The notes: a model not told the origin generated them from the letters alone. A DNA stretch of 64,000 bases from Clostridiales bacterium (GCA_020859985.1 JAJBVD010000027.1:15252-79251), one strand, 5' to 3'. Counted from the stretch's first letter, positions 53,339 to 62,914 are shown. A program made the numbers and translations.

Positions 53339-54646
53339 TTATTCATTTACCGCAGGCTCATTGTCCTCGCTCACTGTCTGATAATCCGACAGCAGACCCA
53401 GTGTCAGATCAATGGTCTCCTCAATGTATTCGCCATTCGACTGATAGCTTACCACGATTGAAACCGTTTCGCCTCCCGCATAGTAAGCGAGCAGTTCTTT
53501 TAAATCCGTCATGGAGCTTACACTTGTACTGTCAAACTTCGTGATAATATAGCCTGCCTGCAGTCCTGCGTCTGCCGCCGGGCTGTCCTCAGCCACCTCA
53601 GTGACGTAGATGCCTTCCGGAATGCCGTACACGCTGGACATCTCAGAGGAAACCTCCTGTCCGGTAATACCGATGTAAGCGCTCTCTTCCTCGCTGACAG
53701 TCTCTGTTCTGGTCTGCTTGTTCATCAGATCCTCGATGATCGATACTACATCGGAGATCGGAATCGCATAGCCCATACCCTCTACCGCCGTCGAAGAAGT
53801 AGAAGAAGAAACCTTTGCAGTGTTAATGCCAATTACACGGCCATTCATGTCAAGCAGCGGACCGCCACTGTTACCGCCATTGATTGCAGCATCTGTCTGA
53901 ATCATTTTCGCAGTATACGTATCCAGCTCTACCGTGCGATTCAGGGCACTGACAATACCTGTCGTCACAGACTGCCCATAACCAAGTGCATTGCCGATGG
54001 CTACAACCTGTTCGCCAAGCTGCAGATCATCCGAATTGCCAATCTCCGCAATCGCGATCTCAGACATGGTCTCATCTGAAATATCATCCAGCTGTACAGC
54101 AACCACCGCGATATCGATTGATGCGTCCGTGCCCTTGATCACGGCCTCGACCGCCTCCGCGTCTTCCTCATCATCACTGATAAATCCAACGGAAAGCTCC
54201 GTTGCGTCCTCAACCACATGATAATTTGTCAGAATCAGAAGCTCTGTATCATTTTCGCCAATGATGATACCAGAACCAACACTCACCGTTTCGTAGGTGG
54301 AGGATTCCCCTTCATCTCCATAACCATATCCAAAATAATATCCGTAATAGCCGTACATGCTTTCCAGCTCAGTCACGGATGTGTTCGTGATCGTTACCAC
54401 CGACGGAAGCGCTTTTGCTGCCACCTCCGCGACAGTCAGTGTCGAAGAAGAGCTGTCATCCGTTGTGCTCTCTTCTGTCACGCTGTCATCGGAAACTGTC
54501 GTCAGCGTGACTGTGTCGTCCGCTGATTCTGATGCAAATGTCGTTGCTACCTCTGTATCCTTCGAAGTAAATCCGGTCAGCCCAGCGACTGCTCCCACTG
54601 TCAAAACCCCTGCTAATACCGCTGAAATCACGTTTTTGTTCTTCAT
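53339..54646 (-). CDS. HtrA/DegP-like membrane-anchored serine protease
   Basis: 435 residues; GAGGG before the ATG. N-terminal signal/anchor 'VISAVLAGVLTVGAVAGLTGF', a T/S/D-rich linker to about residue 75, and the S1C protease domain with His in 'LLILTNYHVVEDATEL' (about 142), Asp in 'TDASIDIAVVAVQL' (about 177) and Ser in 'DAAINGGNSGGPLLDMNG' (about 257). One PDZ domain (about 315-410): 'GIYVTEVAEDSPAADAGLQAGYIITKFD'. Degrades misfolded exported proteins in this family. Catalytic triad intact. Behind it lies a repeat-rich region; no linked two-component genes are present. Confidence 0.95.
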   Translation of the reverse strand: MKNKNVISAVLAGVLTVGAVAGLTGFTSKDTEVATTFASESADDTVTLTTVSDDSVTEESTTDDSSSSTLTVAEVAAKALPSVVTITNTSVTELESMYGYYGYYFGYGYGDEGESSTYETVSVGSGIIIGENDTELLILTNYHVVEDATELSVGFISDDEEDAEAVEAVIKGTDASIDIAVVAVQLDDISDETMSEIAIAEIGNSDDLQLGEQVVAIGNALGYGQSVTTGIVSALNRTVELDTYTAKMIQTDAAINGGNSGGPLLDMNGRVIGINTAKVSSSTSSTAVEGMGYAIPISDVVSIIEDLMNKQTRTETVSEEESAYIGITGQEVSSEMSSVYGIPEGIYVTEVAEDSPAADAGLQAGYIITKFDSTSVSSMTDLKELLAYYAGGETVSIVVSYQSNGEYIEETIDLTLGLLSDYQTVSEDNEPAVNE

Positions 54647-54755
54647 AGCAATCCCTCTTTTCGTAATTATTATTTTATGATGAGTACGGCTGATGCCGTT
54701 TTGTTTATCATGGCTGTAGTATAATTTCCCGGTTTGACCGATTTGTGTTGAATAT

Positions 54756-54823
54756 GTGGTTCTTATATGACAAAACTGTGTCTATTCTGTGAACGCTGTG
54801 ATTTTAGAGGGCTTGCACAGGCA
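54756..54823 (+). repeat. 68-bp direct repeat, left copy
   Basis: Starts GTGGTTCTTATATGACAAAA and ends GCTTGCACAGGCA. The copy at 57326-57393 has the same length with six differences that I can count. The two bracket the AlbA_2 gene. Confidence 0.85.
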
Positions 54824-55263
54824 GTGTGTAACCTTCTCGAATCCATACCCTTTTTTTACCCTTTTTTGAAGCCAACGTGTAGAGTATATTCCTGAATCGA
54901 CATTTCCGCAAGAGAGCAAATTGGGAATTCAGCCGAAGATTATAAATCTCCCGGACACAGAAAAAGCGTCCCGGCTTACCGAGACGCTTCCTAATATAAT
55001 CGTCTATACCCTGCGCGGAACAAACGTCGAAAAAGCCCGTCAAAAAGGCCGTCCCCTGCAGTATGACCGTTTGAGCCTTTACCTGGTATCAAGCCGTCAT
55101 CTTGCGCACTGGCGTATAGATGTTACAGTTAATTCGTATTTACAATGATTTGGATTGCACATAAACAGGGGAAGATAAAGAAACATCCTCCCCACTCCTG
55201 TTTTCGATTATCTGATCTTTTTATTCCCTAGGTTATCCCCGCCATTCTCCGGGAAATGATCAA

Positions 55264-55311
55264 TTCTTGTTCAAAACCTTGTTCAAAATCTTGTTTAATC
55301 TTGTTCAAAAT
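55264..55311. repeat. Tandem 'TTGTTCAAAA' repeats after the AlbA_2 gene
   Basis: Four units of CTTGTTCAAAA type with small changes; an inverted copy, TGAACAAGG, lies at about 55319-55328. Immediately behind the gene's stop. Confidence 0.6.
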
Positions 55312-55331
55312 TCCACTCTGTGAACAAGGTA

Positions 55332-57038
55332 TCATTTCAGAACCCAACTGCACTTCTGCTGATTAGGCGAATCAGTCACAATGAGCCCGGCCTCACGCAT
55401 AGATGTAAGAAGATAGTTGATTTTACGATTCTTCTGAGCATCAGACAGAATTTCCGGCAATTTATCCCAAAGCAATTCCCTAATTTTTGCTTTATTCGCT
55501 TTTTGGTATGTCCGTAAATATTGTAAAATCAGATCTTTATAATACTGATCATCAAAGGCTTTATTGCGAATGTACTTTGTTTCTTCATTTGTTACCTTAG
55601 AAGTCTCAGCTGACGGATAAATCTTCGGATATCTCCCTTCGATCATCTTCTGTTTTCTCAGGTAATCCGCTGCTTCCTTCGAAATCTCCCGTCCTTTTTG
55701 TACCCGATCCAGCAGGAAAACCGTCTCCAACGGCATTTCCGGATGATCAAACAAAATATGCATATAAGCTTCATTGAGGCTCTTTCCATAGACCGTCACA
55801 CCTACCTGCATTTCGCTCGAGAAGTCATAGTCCGGCATTGGAAAATACTTATCCCGCTGGATTCGGTACACCTTCTGAATGCCTGACGACTGCGTGTCTA
55901 TCATATTAAAGTTGACCATGCTCGCCGCTAGCAGCTGATTTCGGTAGAAAGGCGGATTATATCCCGGACGCAGCACCTTTTCTACCTTCTCCGGCAAAAA
56001 CTCACCCGGATTCGTAATCGTAATCTGTTCATCAAATTCGTTCAGATAGATCCGTCCGCCAAGCTGATAGTTAGAATGTGCAATGCAATTGTTCAGCAGC
56101 TCACGCAGCATCCATAAATCATATTGCTTCGTTTCCAGAGGAAACAATGTCATCTGGTTTGGCATATACCGATAGGTCAGATTTCGGATTTTCATCATTA
56201 TTTTATCCACAACTGAAATAAAAGGGATTGTGAAAATCGCGTAATCCCGGTTAGCGCCATCTGCTCCATACAAACGCCACATCATCGTTGGCGGGGTAGA
56301 AAAAAGATAATCAAAATCCGGGTTCCCCAGCAATACCATTGCGGCATTCGTGACTTTTCCATCAATCATCAGCTTTAGTTTGGTCAAAAACTGTTCGTCC
56401 GTCATCTGTAATACTTCCTCGGCAATATGAGGACGATTCATTTTTTCCAGATACTTTGCTTTCGCGAGTTTTACCGCATCCGGATCCAGATGTTCCAGCC
56501 TTGCTCCTTCCAGGATCTGTCTCGACCAGTCCATTCGCTCCTGGCTTCGTATGATATCAATCTTAATCTGTAAAAGCGGAACAATACTCTCTCCTGAACG
56601 AGCATAATAACGATTTTTCCATGCTGTCGGCATTCCGGTCGCTGCAGAGGGGATTTTGAACATCAGCACACGACATACCCTTCCCTGATAAACAGGGGCA
56701 ATTTCTATGATATCCAGATATGTCGCACCATCCGTCGTGCCCTGGGAAATCTCGTACTTAAACTTTTCTAAAAGAGATGGCTCCCCTCTCTTAAAATTTG
56801 TTCCGACCGGGTACTTCTCCTGGCTCTCACTTACACCAAGAACAAACCAGCCATATTGCTGATGTTTCAGGTTCGCTTCATTGCTGATGGCCGAAAAATA
56901 CTGACCCGCGCGATCCGTATTATAATTTCCCTTTGCCTCTTTAAATTCCACGATCTCATATTCCCAGCGTTCAATCAAGTCGGCCAGAACTTCATAATAT
57001 TGTGCATTCGGAGCCGATCTGTCATACTCAAAATTCAT
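55332..57038 (-). CDS. AlbA_2/Schlafen-type ATP-binding protein (RecG-like regulator family)
   Basis: 568 residues. N-terminal AlbA_2/Schlafen AAA_4 domain (about 20-160): 'YEIVEFKEAKGNYNTDRAGQYFSAISNEANL' with the E-x-K of 'EFKEAKGN', 'YGWFVLGVSES' and 'CRVLMFKIPSAATGMPTAWKNRYYARSGES'. The middle has 'AAMVLLGNPDFDYLFS'. The C-terminal HATPase-like part (about 320-400) has 'LRELLNNCIAHSNYQLGGRIYLNE', 'ITITNPGEFLP', then a winged-helix-like end with 'IRELLWDKLPEIL'. Often annotated as ATP-dependent DNA helicase RecG-like; such proteins occur in defence and toxin contexts. Ribosome site is weak (GGTGA). The gene is bracketed by 68-bp direct repeats, which suggests it came in as a unit. Confidence 0.85.
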   Translation of the reverse strand: MNFEYDRSAPNAQYYEVLADLIERWEYEIVEFKEAKGNYNTDRAGQYFSAISNEANLKHQQYGWFVLGVSESQEKYPVGTNFKRGEPSLLEKFKYEISQGTTDGATYLDIIEIAPVYQGRVCRVLMFKIPSAATGMPTAWKNRYYARSGESIVPLLQIKIDIIRSQERMDWSRQILEGARLEHLDPDAVKLAKAKYLEKMNRPHIAEEVLQMTDEQFLTKLKLMIDGKVTNAAMVLLGNPDFDYLFSTPPTMMWRLYGADGANRDYAIFTIPFISVVDKIMMKIRNLTYRYMPNQMTLFPLETKQYDLWMLRELLNNCIAHSNYQLGGRIYLNEFDEQITITNPGEFLPEKVEKVLRPGYNPPFYRNQLLAASMVNFNMIDTQSSGIQKVYRIQRDKYFPMPDYDFSSEMQVGVTVYGKSLNEAYMHILFDHPEMPLETVFLLDRVQKGREISKEAADYLRKQKMIEGRYPKIYPSAETSKVTNEETKYIRNKAFDDQYYKDLILQYLRTYQKANKAKIRELLWDKLPEILSDAQKNRKINYLLTSMREAGLIVTDSPNQQKCSWVLK

Positions 57039-57325
57039 TATGGTTCACCACATCTTCCATACGAGTAAATCACCTTATTTTATGAACCGATACTAACATA
57101 CAAAACCATAATTTGCAAGATATACGTTCGGCCTTATGCCCGCAGTTATCAGCAATCCATAGTTCCGAATATCTGTATACCCTTTTTATACCCTTTTTTA
57201 CACGGATTCAGATAAACTCTGATAAATTGTTAATGTGTTAAGAATCCTTTATTTTAGCGGCCTCCGGGGATTTGACGGATGTTGATAAACCATGATAAAA
57301 CCCGAAAAATACCCCTGTCATACCC

Positions 57326-57393
57326 GTGGTTCTTATATGACAAAACTGTGTCTATTCTGTGAACGCAGCTGTTTCAGAGGGCTTGCGCAGGCA
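57326..57393 (+). repeat. 68-bp direct repeat, right copy
   Basis: Matches 54756-54823 with six differences. It lies just before the duplicated promoter of the GtrII-like gene. Confidence 0.85.
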
Positions 57394-57395
57394 CA

Positions 57396-57440
57396 AAAAA
57401 CCGCCCGGATATTGTAAAGTCCGCATTTCAATGCTATAAT
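57396..57440 (+). promoter_or_regulatory. Duplicated promoter, copy A (GtrII-like gene)
   Basis: TTGTAA (57412-57417), 17-base spacer, TATAAT (57435-57440). The 45 bases from AAAAACCGCCCGGAT to TATAAT match 59973-60017 with two differences. Confidence 0.8.
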
Positions 57441-57502
57441 ATGAAAATCATTTTTCAAAATGCCAGCCCTTTCACGGGGTGTACTTTTAAAGGAGCGATT
57501 AC

Positions 57503-59121
57503 GTGGGCACAGGATTATTGGAATGCTATCGGAGCAAGGTCAAAAAGGAATGGAAAATTGCTTTTATTACGGCATTTTTATTAGGATTTTTAATACATAC
57601 GTACCTGTTTACCAATTCACTGCTCAATCATGATGCACTCTATAACTTCTACAGTGATCAAAACATCGTTGCCTCGGGTCGATGGCTTTTATCCCTTGCA
57701 TGTGGGCTGAGTTCATTCTTCAACCTGCCCTGGTTTATCGGTGTATTATCCGTTCTTTTCATCGCATTCACTGCTGTCGTTGTCGTAAATATTTTCGATG
57801 TAAAAAATCCGGTTCTGATCATTCTTATCAGCGGATTACTGGTCTCTTTTCCAGCTATTACTAATACGTTTTACTTCGAATTCACAGCGGACGGATACAT
57901 GATTGCCATGCTTCTGGCAGCACTTGCAGCTCGGTTCTCTATGATCGGTGCAAAAAGAAATAATCTTCTTTTATCTCTCATCTGTATCTGTTTGTCCTGC
58001 GGAATATATCAGGCATATATTTCTTTTGCACTTATGCTGAGTATCGCTTATTTTATTATGGAATTGTTGGAGAACCGGTATTCTCTGAAAGCTTATCTGA
58101 GCTGGATCCGGAATCAATTCATTATATATGCAGGTGGATTAGCTCTATATTATGCGATGTGGCAGATCTGCATGTATGTGCAGCATTATGAGGCAACAAC
58201 CTATCAGGGGATAGATAAGCTGGGTCAGATGAATCTCCAGAATATTCTGGAAGCACTTCAAGAAGCGCTGCTGTCTTTTGTTTTCTTTTTTATAAACAAC
58301 TTTTTTGAACACGGACTCACTGCATATGTTGGTTTGAATGTGCTTTTTCTAATCGCGGTGGCGGTCGTTGCAGTTACCGCTATTATAAAAAGCAAATTAT
58401 ATCAGAGAAAAGCAGAATTGTTCCTATGTTTGCTGGCCGTTGCCGCGATTCCGTTTGCCGTATTTATTTGGCTTTTTGCGTCAGACAGCGTAGCTTACAG
58501 CACAAGAATGGAACAAAGTATCTGTATCTGCTATATTCTTCTCGGACTTATAGCAGAACGCTGGCTGCCCCCCGAAAGAGTTCGGCAGTCGGCCTTCTCC
58601 TTGCGGCAATCATTTTTAACAATAGTGTGACCACCAATATTTTTTACTATTATATGAATCAATGTAACCAACAATCTTACGCCGCCGCAATTGAAATGTC
58701 TACCCGTATTCACGAGTTAGATGACGGTACAATTACATCCGTTGTAATCGTAGGCGGCATGGACAGTTGGACCGCCGATGATCTTTTTGACAGTAGTGTT
58801 CTTGGAACGCTGGGGCCATTAAAATCGGTCAACAAAACATTACTCCGAAGCGAAAAATATGTCGCCATGTATCTCGAAAATGTCCTCGACTTTCAGTTAT
58901 CCTATTATGCAGAAAACCCAGATGTGGAATTGCCGTCACGTACAAAAGAAGGCAGTGATCCGGTGTCAAAAGATTGGACACTTGATTTCCCCCTGCTTTC
59001 GGCAAAGGAGAAGGCTGCGCTTCTAAAAACAGAAGAATACAAATCCATGCCATGCTGGCCGGATAAAGATTCTGTTAAGGTAATTGGAGAATCCATCGTA
59101 GTGAAACTGTCAGAGCCATAA
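57503..59121 (+). pseudogene. GtrII-like glucosyltransferase-domain membrane protein, frameshifted
   Basis: Start is a GTG seven bases after AAAGGAG. The first frame (375 residues) has about ten membrane segments. Its early loop 'NHDALYNFYSDQNIVASGRWLLSLACG' is the hallmark of GtrII-like ('glucosyltransferase domain') proteins that modify cell-surface glycans from a lipid-linked sugar. 'YFEFTADGYMIAMLLA' is the next conserved loop. At the C6 run 58568-58573 the frame is lost. One added base joins it to the second frame, which supplies the last helix and the extracellular end 'TTNIFYYYMNQCNQQSYA' through 'VKVIGESIVVKLSEP'. The joined protein would be about 540 residues, normal for the family. 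Phase variation, decay or assembly error are all possible. Confidence 0.85.
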
Positions 59122-59183
59122 CTATTTAAATTAATATCCAGCATTCAACCGTTATGTAATTTGCTGTAAGTTTAGTTCTGCCA

Positions 59184-59582
59184 TCACATTTCCTCAATCC
59201 AGCGCTTCTCCACTTCATTTTTTAACTCTTCGAACGCACGGACATAGTCCGATTTTAACTCCCGAATCACCGATAACGCCTGCTCGTCACTATAGGTGTG
59301 TGCGAGCTCATTCCTCGCTTCGAGCAGATTAAGCCAAAGCTCCTCGTCACTAATCATGTCGCATTGATAGGCTATCTTAATAATCGCTCTGGGAGAACCT
59401 ATTTTGTTTTCAAATCTTCCATGTTCTTCCAGAAGCTCCTTCATCAGCTTCCACGACTGCTCAAAGCAGATTTCGAACAACCCCACAATTCCTGCCTGTT
59501 CTACGATACTGAACGGTTCCTCCAGCTCAAGTCCCACCTGCAGGTTTGCAAGCGCCCTGCAGAAATTTTCATATTTTTTCAT
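59184..59582 (-). CDS. hepT: HepT-like HEPN toxin (nucleotidyltransferase substrate-binding family)
   Basis: 132 residues from the ATG at 59582 (AAGGAG upstream). All-helical HEPN fold of the HI0074 group: 'MKKYENFCRALANLQVGLE' start, 'AGIVGLFEICFEQSWKLMKELLEEHG' helix and the RNase motif R-x4-H in 'LLEARNELAHTYSD' (Arg about 90, His about 95). Overlaps the upstream MNT gene by 14 bases, so they are co-translated in the usual antitoxin-first order. Toxic RNase in the HepT/MntA type VII system, silenced by AMPylation. Confidence 0.9.
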   Translation of the reverse strand: MKKYENFCRALANLQVGLELEEPFSIVEQAGIVGLFEICFEQSWKLMKELLEEHGRFENKIGSPRAIIKIAYQCDMISDEELWLNLLEARNELAHTYSDEQALSVIRELKSDYVRAFEELKNEVEKRWIEEM

Positions 59583-59859
59583 ATAATACAACTCCTTCCC
59601 GCTCAATTTCGTTTTTCAGCTCTGTACTGATCTCCCTGTCCAGGTCAACCACGTCAAATGTCAGAAGCGTGTGGGCAAATTCCTCGAGATCCAGATAAAA
59701 TGCAAACGCATCGCCGCCGTTAACAGCCAGATCTATGTCGCTTTTCTTATTATGCGTTCCTCTCGCTCGGGATCCGAAGAGCATTACTTTTTTAATGTTG
59801 TTTTTTCCGGCAAATTCAAAAATATCATGCATAACCGTTTTCGACAAATATCCTTCCAA
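59569..59859 (-). CDS. mntA: MntA-like minimal nucleotidyltransferase antitoxin
   Basis: 96 residues. MNT motif 'VMLFGSRARGTHNKKSDIDLAV' (GSRARG at 29-34; D41 and D43), with a third Asp in 'DVVDLDREIS'. Short length is typical of the MntA/HI0073 group. In characterised pairs it adds AMP to a tyrosine next to the HEPN motif of its partner; the partner here has 'AHTYSD', so the target tyrosine is present. Divergent from the DUF6077-like gene and placed between two membrane genes that share a promoter. Confidence 0.9.
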   Translation of the reverse strand: MEGYLSKTVMHDIFEFAGKNNIKKVMLFGSRARGTHNKKSDIDLAVNGGDAFAFYLDLEEFAHTLLTFDVVDLDREISTELKNEIEREGVVLYEKI

Positions 59860-59972
59860 TATCCCCGCCTCCTCAAATTAATTGCAGTATAGCATAGCTG
59901 CTCTTAAAAAGCCATCGGCAAAGCAAAATAAGTATTAACATATAGTATCCAATCCGCCTCGACATTTACCAG

Positions 59973-60017
59973 AAAAACCGCCCGGATATTGTAAAGTCCG
60001 CATTTCGATGTTATAAT
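59973..60017 (+). promoter_or_regulatory. Duplicated promoter, copy B (DUF6077-like gene)
   Basis: TTGTAA (59989-59994), 17-base spacer, TATAAT (60012-60017); 43 of 45 bases identical with copy A. Confidence 0.8.
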
Positions 60018-60097
60018 TTTCAAAGCGGCTGCCCTTACCTGGAATGCGCTTTAATTGAAAAGCAGACTGCCGTTTTGGCAGAAAGGAATCTTCTACT

Positions 60098-62016
60098 ATG
60101 AAAATGCTTAATGTATTGCTTTTTATTCTTCTGGTTGTACCGATGCCTCTTCTGAATGGCCTCTTCTGGTCCGCCAAAGACAAGAGCAGTTCCCGTTCAC
60201 ATCACCTTCTTTCAGCGCTGTTTTACGGTATGTTTCTTGAGTTTGCGCTATTCGAGATTTTGGCCATTCCAATGGTATTTTTTAAATGCTCTCTTTTGCA
60301 GTTAAGCGTTACCTGGCTAGCACTTTCACTGGTGCTTGCCGTTTTTTCCTTTTGCAAAAGCCTGCATCCTGCTTTACGAAAAACAGGGACATCGGCTGCC
60401 GATGAGACGTCGACGGAAGCAGTCGATTCGGATGGAATACGCACCCGGAAATGGTTTTCGCCTCTTTTGCCTGTGGTATTGCTTTGCATCCTTTTACAGT
60501 TTTTTTATGTCACGTTCAATCAGCACATTGACGAAGACGACGCTTTTTATGTTGCCACCGCCACAACCGCAGTTGAGACCAATACATTGATGGAATACGA
60601 CCCCTACACCGGGGATCTCTACTCGGAGCCCCCCGCGCGCTACGTGCTTTCCGCATGGCCATTGTATCTGGCTGTTCTGTCTACACTTTCCGGCGGAATT
60701 CACCCGACAATACTCGCGCATCTTCTGATTCCTGGTTTCGTATTGCTGTTTGCTTATTGCATTTATGCTCTGATTGCGAAAAGCCTGTTTCCCGATGACT
60801 GTTCAAAGCAGCATCTGTTCCTGCTTCTGATCAGTTTGCTCCTGAGTTTTTCCGGCTTTTCTGTCTATTCCTCCGGCACGTTTCTGTTCGTACGCGCATG
60901 GCAGGGAAAGGCGCTGGTCGCCAGCATTACACAGCCGACGCTCTTTTATCTCTGTCGCTGTGCCATGAAAGAAGATAACGGAACCATTTTCTGGTTCTAC
61001 CTGTTTTGCGCAGTGACCGCTTCCTGTATGTTTTCTTCTATGGGCGTCATTTTAGCCACAGTTCCTATCGGTATTTACACACTCATTTATGCAGTTCCCC
61101 AACGAAAATGGCGTTACTTTTACCGAAGTGCCTTTTCCTGTCTGTATGCGGTTTTCTGTGGGATTGCATATCTTATTTTAAGCTAAGAGGAGGGGACGAT
61201 ATGACTGCTATCATAGAAATACTTGTTGAGCGCTTTGTTGCTTATTTCTCAGAAGCGTTGCGTTGTTTTCAGCTTTATTTTGCAGACAGTTTCTATCCAA
61301 TATTGTTTGTTGTGTCTCTTGCCCTGATTTTTTTTCATCCGAATGCAAAAAAGGAACGTTCCTCTCTGCTCTGGCCAAATCTGGCCTTTCTGGCGCTGAC
61401 TTTTTTCCCGCCGACCATATATTTACTGATGAAAATGGTGGGAATCCTTGTATATTGGCGCGTATTCTGGATGCTGACGTTCCCGATTGTCATTGCCTAT
61501 GCGATCACACAGTGGGTTCACAGTTTTTCCAGGCAATTCTTTCAGACAGTGGCCGTGCTGATCGCAGTCGTCGCTATTATTTTCAGCGGCCAGCTGATTC
61601 TCAGCGAAGAGTATTTCACCGAGCGGGAAAATTATTATAAACTTCCGGCAGAAGTACTTGAAGTAGCTGATATCATTTCTGAACAGGCCGAAGAGCAGGG
61701 GATTGAAAGTCCCAAGGCTGCCGTTCCGGAGTATTTATGTGTCTACATCCGGCAGTACGACGCCAGCATCCGTCTGGCCTATGGCCGAAACATGGTCAAA
61801 TGGGATGTGCCGCAGTCTGGCCTGTACAGCCAGATTAACCGAAAAATTCCTCAAACGCAGAAGCTGGTGAAGCATTTTCGAAAAGCCGAATGCAATTATC
61901 TTGTTCTGCGTACCTCTCTTTCTTTAGATGAGGCGCTTTCTGATTACTCTATCGTCAAGGTTGGTGAAACCGAAACGTATACCATATATTTCGATGAAGA
62001 AAGCACAGGCAGCTGA
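60098..62016 (+). CDS. DUF6077-like polytopic membrane protein, split in two frames
   Basis: First frame 60098-61186 (362 residues): about nine membrane segments. 'LLNGLFWSAKDKSSSRSHHLLSA' start region and the extracellular loop 'NQHIDEDDAFYVATATTAVETNTLMEYDPYTG' (about 148-180, landmark), whose D-E-D/D-D motif is typical of GT-C-like membrane enzymes. A low-complexity insert 'GTSAADETSTEAVDSDG' lies near residue 100. The second frame continues from 'FKLRGGDDMTAIIEILVERF' with five more segments and an outside C-terminal domain to 62016. One extra T in the T4 run at 61176-61179 joins both into about 640 residues, normal for DUF6077. However, a good GAGGAGGGG stands five bases before an ATG at 61201, so a natural split gene is possible. 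Probable role in cell-surface glycan transfer is inferred from neighbours. Confidence 0.75.
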
Positions 62017-62022
62017 AAAATA

Positions 62023-62676
62023 TCAGACATACGCCTTCAGCACCTGCCACAAAGCGGACAGCGGCAGGCCAACCACGCTGTTATAGTCACCGTCAATGCG
62101 CTTGATCCAAAGGCCAAACTTTCCCTGAATTCCATAGGCTCCGGCTTTATCCATAGCCTCTCCCGAATCCAGATATTCTTCCGTCTCCTTTTCCGTCATC
62201 GGATAGACCTCTACCTTCGTTTCACAGAAAAAAACATGCTTCTTTATATTTTTCACATCTTCCGGATTCTGCGCATTTTTGACCAGCACAGTGACACCGG
62301 TATACACCGAATGTTCCCTGCCCTGAAGGCGGCGCAGCATCCGATACGCATCCGCGCGGTCCTTAGGCTTCCCCAGAATCTCATTATCCCAGACAATCGT
62401 ATCCGAGCCGATCACAATGCCTTCCGGAATTTGTGCCGCAACTGCTTCTGCCTTGCTGGACGATAAAGCTTTTACCACCTGCGCAGGATAAGCTTCGTCT
62501 TTATTCCCGGCTCCCGCCTCCACGCCGTGATTTTCTGTGCTGCTCTCAGTGCTTCTCAGCGCCTGTACCACAGCGTCTTCATCAACCTCTCCCGGAATCA
62601 CTTCAAAATTTATTCCTGTCTGCGCAAGCAGTTCCCGTCTGCGCGGGGAACCAGACGCAAGGATCACTCGTTTCAT
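62023..62676 (-). CDS. maf: Maf family nucleotide pyrophosphatase
   Basis: 217 residues. Maf signature 'ILASGSPRRRELLAQTGI' (residues 5-22), 'EVIPGEVDEDAV' next, 'GIVIGSDTIVWDNEILGKPKDRADAYRMLRRLQG' (catalytic Asp in 'GSDTIV', landmark) and 'HSVYTGVTVL'. Ends 'AGAYGIQGKFGLWIKRIDGDYNSVVGLPLSAL'. Hydrolyses non-standard or excess nucleoside triphosphates, linked to septum control. An extra low-complexity piece 'STESSTENHGVEAGAGNKDE' (about 42-61) sits between the first motif and the helix 'QVVKALSSSKAEAVA', where relatives are shorter. Convergent with the DUF6077-like gene, six bases apart. Confidence 0.94.
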   Translation of the reverse strand: MKRVILASGSPRRRELLAQTGINFEVIPGEVDEDAVVQALRSTESSTENHGVEAGAGNKDEAYPAQVVKALSSSKAEAVAAQIPEGIVIGSDTIVWDNEILGKPKDRADAYRMLRRLQGREHSVYTGVTVLVKNAQNPEDVKNIKKHVFFCETKVEVYPMTEKETEEYLDSGEAMDKAGAYGIQGKFGLWIKRIDGDYNSVVGLPLSALWQVLKAYV

Positions 62677-62914
62677 ATGCTGTATTTTCCTCCCGTTTTT
62701 TCCTTTCCATTTTCCTTTCCGTTTATGCCGTCACTTTTTCAGCGAATGCCAGTTTCTTCCGTATACCACTTGACGGCATTTGGTAAAATGGTGTATTCTT
62801 GGCACGCGGCAATGCGACAGCAGTTCCGCAGGGTAAAGTGGCCGGCTGTATTTGTCATAAATAATCCCAACCAATACATGCCCTGATTTGTTCCGGTCAG
62901 GAAAGGATTTTCTT

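Larger units (their letters stand above)
54647..55331. other. Region between htrA and the AlbA_2 gene, with direct repeats and terminators
   Basis: Contains the first 68-bp direct repeat (54756-54823), a minus-strand terminator AGCGTCTCGG/CCGGGACGCT with a T5 run (about 54962-54990), a hairpin AACAGG/CCTGTT with T-rich tail (about 55166-55204), and tandem 'CTTGTTCAAAA' units (55264-55311). The small ORFs on both strands here have no known family. Confidence 0.5.
57039..57502. other. Region between the AlbA_2 and GtrII-like genes
   Basis: Holds the right 68-bp direct repeat, a 'TACCCTTTTTATACCC' run also seen near 54847, and the GtrII promoter. Otherwise nothing recognised. Confidence 0.5.

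Noticed and set aside
54804-55148. Two overlapping small ORFs (79 and 75 residues) on opposite strands
   Set aside because: Both run across a terminator hairpin; considered as a recombinase tail but no conserved Arg/Tyr motif could be seen.
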